6,816 nucleotides of DNA. Source: an uncultured Dialister sp. Its GTDB lineage: Bacteria; Bacillota; Negativicutes; Veillonellales; Dialisteraceae. The translations under genes and the position numbers were made by a program. Below the pieces are notes generated by a model, which made no database searches, was not told where the DNA came from, and saw only the letters and a program-made list of their open reading frames with translations. Numbering within the stretch: the first letter of the stretch is position 1; each line of letters opens with the position of its first letter. Positions 1 to 5,117 of the stretch are shown here, one piece after another. The stretch spans positions 1-6,816 of the forward strand of contig URAA01000079.1 in the NCBI GenBank assembly GCA_900545785.1, given 5' to 3'.

Positions 1-32
1 TCTTTTTCTTTATACTTTTGTTTTTCCATCAG

Positions 33-61
33 AAAAGGACGGATTTTCTCCGCCCGTTTTT
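33..61 (-). terminator. Probable intrinsic terminator of the 98-634 gene
   Basis: Read on the minus strand, a 7-bp stem (arms 49-55 and 37-43, one G-U pair) encloses a 5-nt loop and is followed by four T's. It begins about 40 nt past the stop codon of the minus-strand gene ending at 98. On the plus strand the same hairpin has an A-C mismatch but is followed by a longer T run (57-61), so weak bidirectional use is possible. The U tract on the minus strand is short, which lowers confidence. Confidence 0.55.
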
Positions 62-97
62 CTTTGATTGATATAATATATAATTTTTCTTTATTTA

Positions 98-634
98 TTA
101 TTCTCTCGGTACGGCAGCGCCTCTGTTTTCCACGAAGTAGTTGACTGCCGTTTCTACATCTTCATAAGTCATGCGCCCTTTTACCGGACTGAGCGGTCTG
201 TCGTTGTACATATATTTCCCGTCTGTCTTTCCGAGGAAATATTTCTTGTGTCCGATTTCCAAAGCCACCCGGAAAGTTCCGTCCCCTGCCCGTTTGCTGA
301 CGATCAGGCTGTACATGACGCCGTCGGCGGAAAGCACCATGATATCCGCTTTCCCTGCAGGCAGATCTTTCACTTTTTCAAGGAAAAGTTTCCCTTCCTT
401 TTCTTTTTCTTCCCGATATGCATCGGCTGCCGAAGAATCGGCTTCAAAGGTAAAAGTCATTTCCCCTGCATCTTCTTCCACCATATGAAGTAATTTTTCC
501 CCCAGCTGTTTCAAACTTTCTTTGTCGCCGGAAACGATGAGTTCTTTCTCACCTTTCACTTCATAGGATAAAAAAGCGCCGTTCATGTTCTTTTTGCTTT
601 CATTGTCCAAATGAAATACGATATGTTTTTTCAT
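98..634 (-). CDS. Hypothetical protein, 178 aa, unrecognised family
   Basis: I do not recognise this protein. It is soluble and acidic, with no signal peptide or membrane segment. The N-terminal part (residues about 1-65) reads as alternating strands around a helix, with the segment IVSGDKESLKQLGEKLL at 33-49. This strand-SGD-helix pattern is loosely reminiscent of Imm32-like immunity domains, but the match is weak and I do not assign it. A charged linker rich in Glu and Lys (about 70-90) leads to a second, mostly beta region (95-145) with FRVALEIGHKKYFLGK at 121-136. It ends in a short helix (157-170). The start is supported by AAGGGAG six nt upstream (641-645 core). The gene has its own promoter candidate and a downstream hairpin, so it looks like a single-gene transcript, possibly extended by readthrough from the gene at 753-1529. 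Coding potential is good; function is unknown. Confidence 0.8.
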   Translation of the reverse strand: MKKHIVFHLDNESKKNMNGAFLSYEVKGEKELIVSGDKESLKQLGEKLLHMVEEDAGEMTFTFEADSSAADAYREEKEKEGKLFLEKVKDLPAGKADIMVLSADGVMYSLIVSKRAGDGTFRVALEIGHKKYFLGKTDGKYMYNDRPLSPVKGRMTYEDVETAVNYFVENRGAAVPRE

Positions 635-685
635 GATAATCTCCCTTCTCTCATTTCATTTTGCGATTTAATTTCTCTTTTCTTT

Positions 686-714
686 ATTTTACCATATATA
701 ATATCGAAATTCAT
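686..714 (-). promoter_or_regulatory. Candidate extended -10 promoter for the 98-634 gene
   Basis: On the minus strand TGG-TAAAAT (-10 at 686-691, TG motif at 692-694) lies 17 bp from a poor -35 (ATGAAT, 709-714, three of six consensus bases). The predicted start is near 679, giving a leader of about 45 nt that contains the ribosome site. The surrounding AT-rich sequence also fits a promoter. This is a consensus match by eye only. Confidence 0.5.
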
Positions 715-752
715 CTATATAAAATAATATTCGGGAAATCTTTTTCGCTCTT

Positions 753-1529
753 TTATTCTTTCAAGGAATTCATGGCGGCTCTCATTTTTTCAGGAACGGC
801 GGGACCGTATAATTTTTCCATTGCTTTTCTTGTTACCAGCCATGTCCGTCCCGATTTTCTTCTTTCTCCGTCGAAAAGGCGGGCTGCTCTGTGGCCGGCT
901 CCTGCTGCGGCGGATCGGACGTCTCCTTTGTCTCTGTTCCAGATTTCTGCCGCTTCCCCCGTGGTGAACACAAACATCAGGGGCGTGACGGGATATTTTT
1001 CTTCTTTATTTTCTCCGTAAATGCGATCAGTTCCTTCTTTCGTGATGAGCCATGTGTCTTTTGATTTTCTTGCCTCTTTTTTGGAAAATACTCCGTTTTC
1101 ACAGTCCGCTTCTACTTTTTTTGCGGTCAATTCGTATTTTCCTGCCGTTTCTTCCGCGGTCATGACGAGGGCCGTCAAATCGGTTTCTATGCGGAATTCT
1201 TCAAATTCTCCGCGGGGTTCCCATTTTTCTTTGGGAAACACGAAAAATCCTTTGACGGAAATCGCTGCCGCCACATCGACAGGAAGTCTTCTTCCGCCTA
1301 AAAATTCTTTGACCGTTCTTTCCGCTTTTTCATCGGAATCGGTTGCATGGACGATCCGCCCGAAAGGAGAGGATATTTCCAGTCCCTCTGTTTCGAAATT
1401 TTCTTTTGTGATGTATAAATAAGGGCCGTGAAAAATAACGGCTCCTCTTTCCGTCGGTTCTCCGAGCAGGTATTTTCCGTAGGTCAGAAGAGCATTTTCA
1501 TTTTCGGGCTGCATAAAAATTTTTGCCAT
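753..1529 (-). CDS. Hypothetical protein with internal repeats, 258 aa
   Basis: I do not recognise this protein. It has no signal peptide or membrane segment and is rich in Lys, Glu and Arg, so it is probably cytoplasmic. It carries an internal repeat: TWLITKEGTDRIYG at 159-172 and TWLVTRKAMEKLYG at 229-242, exactly 70 residues apart. More diverged relatives are YLYITKENFETEG at 37-49 and possibly LVMTAEETAGKYE at 121-133. The repeat unit looks like a strand (W-L-[IV]-T-[KR]) followed by a short amphipathic helix ending in [IL]-Y-G. The segment between the two clear copies is Ala, Arg and Gly rich (205-226). The start is fixed by AGGAGG at 1534-1539, four nt before the ATG. The gene shares orientation with the 98-634 gene, 118 bp downstream, but each appears to have its own promoter. 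Function is unknown; a repeat-built binding protein is only one possibility. Confidence 0.82.
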   Translation of the reverse strand: MAKIFMQPENENALLTYGKYLLGEPTERGAVIFHGPYLYITKENFETEGLEISSPFGRIVHATDSDEKAERTVKEFLGGRRLPVDVAAAISVKGFFVFPKEKWEPRGEFEEFRIETDLTALVMTAEETAGKYELTAKKVEADCENGVFSKKEARKSKDTWLITKEGTDRIYGENKEEKYPVTPLMFVFTTGEAAEIWNRDKGDVRSAAAGAGHRAARLFDGERRKSGRTWLVTRKAMEKLYGPAVPEKMRAAMNSLKE

Positions 1530-1546
1530 GATTCCTCCTTTTCTTT

Positions 1547-1555
1547 ATTATATCA
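1547..1555 (-). promoter_or_regulatory. Extended -10 promoter for the 753-1529 gene
   Basis: On the minus strand TGA-TATAAT gives a perfect -10 hexamer (1547-1552) with a TG extension (1553-1555). There is no good -35 at 16-18 bp. The predicted transcription start, near 1540, falls at the edge of the AGGAGG ribosome site (1534-1539), so the leader would be only about 11 nt. It could instead be a chance match in AT-rich DNA, with the true promoter further upstream. Confidence 0.5.
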
Positions 1556-1659
1556 GGAAAATCTCTGCTGTTTCTTCATCTTTCCGATATGAATCACGAT
1601 CCGTTCCGTATTTTCTGATTTATCCCGCTTTCTAAGGCCCGCCGAGAGATGTCTTATAG

Positions 1660-1665
1660 TATAAT
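1660..1665 (+). promoter_or_regulatory. Candidate -10 element for the secreted protein gene
   Basis: A perfect TATAAT lies 35 bp before the ATG at 1701 and predicts a start near 1672. The sequence at the -35 position (1637-1642) is GC-rich and does not resemble TTGACA, so an activator might be needed. About 100 bp separate this element from the divergent -10 at 1547-1552. I see no convincing operator in that gap. The ribosome site AAAGGA (1688-1693) lies seven nt before the start codon. Confidence 0.4.
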
Positions 1666-1700
1666 GAAAGAAATCAACGAATTTTTGAAAGGACTTCAAC

Positions 1701-2414
1701 ATGATTAAAAAATCTGCTCTTGCTCTGGCAGCCTGCCTGCTTTGTTCCGGTGTATCCGTTTCCGCAGAGAACTGGGTACAGGATGCGGGGTCGAAACAAT
1801 TTTTTATCGACACCGATTCTTACAGAAGAAACGGACATATTTCTTCTTTGAATATCCGCATGGATTATCCCGACGGCAGTATTTATTCCACGGTGGAATT
1901 CGATACAGCCAAGACTCTTTGGCGGATCGCCGACGTGATAACTCGCGACAAGGCGGGAAATGTGAGCCGCAGCGAGCAAAAAAAAGCGGCCGATGCAGGG
2001 TGGAATGAAATCATCCCGGGTACTTTCGGGAAAAGTTTGTATCAGCATTATGTATTGACGGACATGCCCGACTTGGAAAATATTCATCCCCTGCCCGTAT
2101 ATACCGATGTTGTTTCCGGTTCTTCTTTTTCAATCGACAGGGACTCTGCCTCATATAAGAACGGCTATGCCGAGTTTTGGCTCATTGCTTCTTACAGGAA
2201 GGGAAATCAGCCTTTGTATTCCGTCATTTATCGGGTAAAAATGAATATGGCTTATAAAAAGGTGATGACTCTTTCTGCCACGGAGTATGATCCGTCGGGC
2301 AAAATAAAGCTCCATGCCGCAGGAAACGGCAAATGGTCGGATATTCCGACGGATACGCCTGTGGAAAAGGTATTTTTCTATTTAAAAGACGAAGTGGATA
2401 ACGGCCGTTTATAA
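1701..2414 (+). CDS. Secreted protein with two Adhesin_E-like repeats
   Basis: A Sec signal peptide is visible: a basic n-region (MIKK), a hydrophobic core to about residue 18, and a VSA-EN signal peptidase I site after A22. LAAC at 9-12 also fits a lipobox, but the hydrophobic stretch before it would be very short. The mature part contains two copies of one module, about 34-117 and 143-228. Both open with F-x-I-D-x-D-S (FFIDTDS at 34-40, FSIDRDS at 143-149). Both continue through several beta strands and end with a W-x-x-I-P-x-x-[FT] element (W101 and W212). This organisation resembles surface-adhesin E (Adhesin_E-like) proteins, which are small secreted beta proteins often found in multiple copies in diderm bacteria. 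The family link is my recognition of the pattern and not a search result. Role in adhesion is not established. It is the only plus-strand gene here, with its own ribosome site and terminator. Confidence 0.85.
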   Translation: MIKKSALALAACLLCSGVSVSAENWVQDAGSKQFFIDTDSYRRNGHISSLNIRMDYPDGSIYSTVEFDTAKTLWRIADVITRDKAGNVSRSEQKKAADAGWNEIIPGTFGKSLYQHYVLTDMPDLENIHPLPVYTDVVSGSSFSIDRDSASYKNGYAEFWLIASYRKGNQPLYSVIYRVKMNMAYKKVMTLSATEYDPSGKIKLHAAGNGKWSDIPTDTPVEKVFFYLKDEVDNGRL

Positions 2415-2436
2415 TTGAGGGGAAATAAAAAGAGAG

Positions 2437-2459
2437 GGCGGTATTTTCCCTTATCCGCC
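2437..2459 (-). other. Weak second hairpin beyond the operon terminator
   Basis: GGCGG (2437-2441) pairs with CCGCC (2455-2459) around a 13-nt loop. On the minus strand it is followed by CTCTCTTTTTATTT, so it could act as a backup terminator that stops operon readthrough before it enters the secreted protein gene in antisense. The stem is only 5 bp with a partly paired interior, so this is tentative. Confidence 0.3.
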
Positions 2460-2516
2460 GCTCCGATTTTCTCTTATGAAATATCGTTTCCCCGGTCATT
2501 TCTGATTCAAAAACAA

Positions 2517-2544
2517 AAGCATCCTTTCGGGGATGCTCTTTTTT
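2517..2544. terminator. Bidirectional intrinsic terminator between convergent genes
   Basis: A perfect 7-bp stem, AGCATCC (2518-2524) and GGATGCT (2531-2537), encloses the loop TTTCGG. It is followed by a T run on the plus strand (2539-2544) and by TTTGTTTTTG on the minus strand. It serves the secreted protein gene ending at 2414 and the five-gene operon whose last stop codon (2543-2545) overlaps the plus-strand T run. No promoter or gene is apparent in the rest of 2415-2542. Confidence 0.85.
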
Positions 2545-3127
2545 ACATTTTATTCATTTCGTCCAAAGTGAGTTCAAAGCTTCCTGCAAAGTGGTCGAGG
2601 AACCAGTCGACTTCTTTGGAGTTCATATCTCTCAGTTTTTGTTCGGTCATGCGGAAGGCTTCTTCAAATTCGCTGTTTCCCGCCTGTTTTTCTTCCACAC
2701 ATTTCAGGTACGCCGACAAGGTGTCCGCTGCTTTTACCAAAGGAAAGAGGGGATCTTTTTCCAGATCTGAAATGTAGATTTTGTAACTGTCCCGCAATTC
2801 TTCGGGAAGTGTTTTTACCAATTTTTCTCTTGCTTTTTCTTCTATTTCCCGATACCGGTCTCTCATATCGTCGGTGAAATATTTGACCGGCGTCGGCATG
2901 TCGCCCGTGAAAACTTCGCTCACATCATGATATACCGCCAGCATGGCGCAGTGCTCCCCGTCGCAGGGTTCGTGGAAAATTTTTTCCCGTATCAGTGCGA
3001 GTCCGTGGGCGATCATAGCAGTCTGCAAAGTGTGTTCCGCGTCATTTTCGGAGAGGGCGTTTCTCATAAGGCCCCACCGTTTTATATATTTTAATCTTGC
3101 CAGATAGGCAAAAAAGGGAGATGTCAT
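2543..3127 (-). CDS. yfbR: HD-domain 5'-deoxynucleotidase, YfbR type
   Basis: This enzyme removes phosphate from deoxyribonucleoside 5'-monophosphates in the cytoplasm, using a divalent metal held by an HD motif, and so helps set dNMP and nucleoside pools. At 194 aa it is close in length to E. coli YfbR and collinear with it. It shares the opening FFAxLxRLK (5-13), RW at 17-18 (substrate and deoxyribose selection), MRN at 21-23, EH at 31-32, YHDxSE at 66-71, TGDxPTPVKYF at 74-84, and AADTLSAYLKC at 133-143. The metal ligands are H32, H67, D68 and D135; E71 and D76 match the catalytic and sugar-selecting acids. No key residue is missing. It is the last gene of the operon: its ATG overlaps the thiD stop by four bases (ATGA), and only a weak GGGGT ribosome site is present, so translational coupling to thiD is likely. 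YfbR activity has not been shown for this particular protein. Confidence 0.93.
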   Translation of the reverse strand: MTSPFFAYLARLKYIKRWGLMRNALSENDAEHTLQTAMIAHGLALIREKIFHEPCDGEHCAMLAVYHDVSEVFTGDMPTPVKYFTDDMRDRYREIEEKAREKLVKTLPEELRDSYKIYISDLEKDPLFPLVKAADTLSAYLKCVEEKQAGNSEFEEAFRMTEQKLRDMNSKEVDWFLDHFAGSFELTLDEMNKM

Positions 3128-3930
3128 AATTTACCCCAGTTCTTTCCGTAAAACCAGAAATGGTGCACCGGTCCGTGACCGTGGCCTATTTTTTTGTCTT
3201 TTCCTTTTTTTATGGCGCCGGAAACGTATTTTTTGGCTTCTTCCACCGCTTTTTTCATGGAAAGTCCCTCGGCAAGCATCACCGCCAACGCTGAAGAGAG
3301 AGTGCATCCCGTTCCGTGGGTGTTTTCCGTTTCTATCCTTTTTCCTTGGAATTGATGGAATTTTTCTCCGTCATAAAGGATATCCAGTGCGTCCTCTATA
3401 CGGTGTCCTCCTTTGATCAGAACCGCAGCGGGCCCGTAATCCATGAGTTTTTTTGCCGCTTCTTCCATGTCTTTTTTTGTTTTGATTTCCATTCCCGAAA
3501 GAATTTCCGCTTCGGGAATATTGGGTGTGATCAGCGTTGCTTCGGCGATCAGACTGTTCTTATACGTTTCAATCGCTTCTTTTTCCAAAAGGACGGCACC
3601 GGAGGTCGCCACCATGACGGGATCTACCACGAGGGGCGGCCCTTTATGGGATTTTATGAAATCTGCCACGACTTTTACGATATCCGGCGTACTCAGCATA
3701 CCCGTCTTGACTCCGTCAGGCGGAATATCGTCATACACCGCTTCCAGCTGGGCGAGAACCATGTCCACGGGGGTATTCACAACCATGGTCACTTCTTTCG
3801 TATTTTGTGCCGTCAGTGCGCAGATACAGCTCATTCCGTATGTTCCGAGGGCGGAAAATGTTTTCAGATCCGCCTGTATTCCTGCACCGCCCGATGAATC
3901 GGAGCCGGCAATGGTCAGTAATTTTTTCAT
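3124..3930 (-). CDS. thiD: Hydroxymethylpyrimidine/phosphomethylpyrimidine kinase
   Basis: ThiD phosphorylates 4-amino-5-hydroxymethyl-2-methylpyrimidine (HMP) and then HMP-P to HMP-PP, the pyrimidine precursor joined to the thiazole in thiamine synthesis. It is a cytoplasmic ribokinase-fold enzyme. The whole family signature is present: IAGSDSSGGAGIQAD at 7-21, TAQN at 40-43, VKTGMLS at 74-80, VDPVM at 102-106, TPNIPEAE at 135-142, LIKGGH at 171-176, and the anion-hole and catalytic segment HGTGCTLSSA at 205-214. C209 is the cysteine typical of ThiD, as opposed to the aspartate of pyridoxal kinases. The length of 268 aa is normal. The start is supported by AAAAAGGA six nt upstream. It overlaps the SixA-type gene by one base (TGATG) and the YfbR gene by four. 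No other thiamine gene and no TPP riboswitch lies nearby, so it may serve HMP salvage. That is inference, because the rest of the genome is unseen. Confidence 0.96.
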   Translation of the reverse strand: MKKLLTIAGSDSSGGAGIQADLKTFSALGTYGMSCICALTAQNTKEVTMVVNTPVDMVLAQLEAVYDDIPPDGVKTGMLSTPDIVKVVADFIKSHKGPPLVVDPVMVATSGAVLLEKEAIETYKNSLIAEATLITPNIPEAEILSGMEIKTKKDMEEAAKKLMDYGPAAVLIKGGHRIEDALDILYDGEKFHQFQGKRIETENTHGTGCTLSSALAVMLAEGLSMKKAVEEAKKYVSGAIKKGKDKKIGHGHGPVHHFWFYGKNWGKL

Positions 3931-4403
3931 CAGTCGTCCTTTTTGAGTTTTCTTAATTCAGGGGTGAAATAGGCAATCAGCTGTCCCTGTTTCCACCGGA
4001 AATCATAATCAATCACTGCCATGGAGGCAGGCTCGAACTTGATCGCCGAATCGGCTGCGGAAAGCAGATAGGACTGAAGGAAGGGATGGTGGCTGACCAG
4101 TGCGATGGGATCTCCTTCCGTCAGGATATGGTTTGCAATCTGCCGGAAATCGCCCTGCAAAAGGTCGTCCGTCATATGGAGTCCGTCGGCATAGCATTCT
4201 TCCGAAAGAATCCGTGCAGTCTGTCTCGTTCTTACAAAAGGGCTCGTGTAAATGCGGAGCGGCTTTTCTTTTAAAAAGTGCTCCAATATACGGGCCGATC
4301 GTCTCACCTGCCGCTTTCCTTCCATAGTCAGTTTGCGGTCTCTGTTGTCTATATTGTCCGTTTGAGGAACCGCTTCCCCATGACGTATCAAAATTAAATA
4401 CAT
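3930..4403 (-). CDS. sixA: SixA-type phosphohistidine phosphatase
   Basis: This is a small histidine-phosphatase-superfamily enzyme of the SixA branch, which dephosphorylates phosphohistidine in signalling or phosphotransferase proteins. The length of 157 aa matches SixA (about 160 aa), and it has only the minimal alpha/beta core. The RHGEA motif at 7-11 supplies the nucleophile H8 and R7. SPFVRTRQTA at 54-63 supplies the phosphate-binding arginine R58. SHHPFL at 104-109 supplies the second catalytic histidine H105, with Ser in place of the more usual Gly before it. E. coli SixA has been linked to ArcB and to the nitrogen-PTS protein NPr; the partner here is unknown. The start is supported by GGAGG with a short spacer, 15 bp after the stop of the preceding gene. 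It overlaps thiD by one base. Another phosphatase substrate is possible, because this superfamily is broad. Confidence 0.87.
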   Translation of the reverse strand: MYLILIRHGEAVPQTDNIDNRDRKLTMEGKRQVRRSARILEHFLKEKPLRIYTSPFVRTRQTARILSEECYADGLHMTDDLLQGDFRQIANHILTEGDPIALVSHHPFLQSYLLSAADSAIKFEPASMAVIDYDFRWKQGQLIAYFTPELRKLKKDD

Positions 4404-4418
4404 GTCACCCTCCGATTT

Positions 4419-5117
4419 TTATTGCTTTTTCTCTTCTGTTTTTCCGTCTCTCCGATCCGCAATGAGCGGCTGTTTTTCATCATACATATCTTTTTCCTCA
4501 CCGCTCGCCGCATATTTCACGGAGAAGCTTTTACCGATGGTGGTGAAGATTTTCTCTATGGGCCCGCCGTTCACGAGCACTTGGGAAATGACGACTCTGC
4601 CGTCTTTGACACGAATCAGCGCGGTCATTCTGTTTTTCATATAGGTTTCCGTTTTTTCCGTATCTTCGTCTTTCCTTGCTACCTGCTCGGCGATTTCCAC
4701 AATGGGAAGTTTTTTAAGTTCATCCGGAGGCATATACATGCGGTCCGCAGGGAAATTGAAATATACTAACCCGTTTCCGCCGTACAATGCTCTGACTTCT
4801 ATATAATCTCCTTCCGGTTTTTCCCTCGTCGCTTCCTTGATAAGAAGCATTCTTTCCTTATCTTTCCCTATGGAAAGGTACACCGTTTCTCCCTGTTTGG
4901 GCGCCGTATTTTCTCTCCACGGGGCTTCATTCAGCGGTACATGGAGAGGCAGATAATTCTTTTCCCGAAAGTTATCGGAGAACATGATGGTCACGGGGAC
5001 TTCGTATTCACTGCCGCCGGACAGGGTGGAATGAAAGTCTGCTCTTGTCCAGACAAGGAAAAGAATTTCCAAAAGAGCCGCTGCGGCAAAAAGGATCAGC
5101 TTACATTTTTTATTCAT
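4419..5117 (-). CDS. Membrane-anchored GDYXXLXY-family protein
   Basis: This is a 232-aa protein of the GDYXXLXY family, whose function is not known and which is typically encoded beside DUF2157 membrane proteins, as here. A single N-terminal membrane segment (about 7-23) after MNKKCK anchors it, with the rest probably outside the cytoplasm. The signature appears as GDYIEVRA at 103-110, so GDY is kept while the L is V and the final Y is A; the DPR often seen just upstream is absent. Further family-like blocks are DRMYMPPDEL at 125-134 and the closing strand pair around RVKDGRVVISQVLVNGG at 169-185. The C-terminus (205-232) is a charged, probably disordered tail that makes the protein longer than usual. 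Its ATG overlaps the stop of the DUF2157 gene (ATGA), which suggests the two products are made together and may form a complex. The family call comes from motif reading and gene context together. Confidence 0.82.
   Translation of the reverse strand: MNKKCKLILFAAAALLEILFLVWTRADFHSTLSGGSEYEVPVTIMFSDNFREKNYLPLHVPLNEAPWRENTAPKQGETVYLSIGKDKERMLLIKEATREKPEGDYIEVRALYGGNGLVYFNFPADRMYMPPDELKKLPIVEIAEQVARKDEDTEKTETYMKNRMTALIRVKDGRVVISQVLVNGGPIEKIFTTIGKSFSVKYAASGEEKDMYDEKQPLIADRRDGKTEEKKQ

Noticed and set aside
1..29. Minus-strand ATG at 27-29 opening a Lys/Glu-rich frame off the left edge
   Set aside because: No ribosome site lies before it, it starts only four bases after the U tract of a terminator-like hairpin, and only nine codons are visible. 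A real gene cannot be excluded but is not supported.
69..77. Plus-strand TGA-TATAAT that could drive antisense RNA into the 98-634 gene
   Set aside because: It lies in a very AT-rich stretch with no matching -35 (49-54 is GC-rich), so a chance match is likely.
1553..1813. Minus-strand open frame of 86 codons across the divergent intergenic region
   Set aside because: It runs antisense over the start of the secreted protein gene, covers both promoter candidates, and its product looks like random translation; treated as a shadow.
3100..3140. TPP riboswitch or other thiamine control near thiD
   Set aside because: The genes on both sides of thiD overlap it, leaving no untranslated space for a riboswitch, and none is seen in the operon leader.
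3316..3946. Long plus-strand open frames opposite thiD
   Set aside because: They are antisense to a fully conserved ThiD gene and have no ribosome site or recognisable product.
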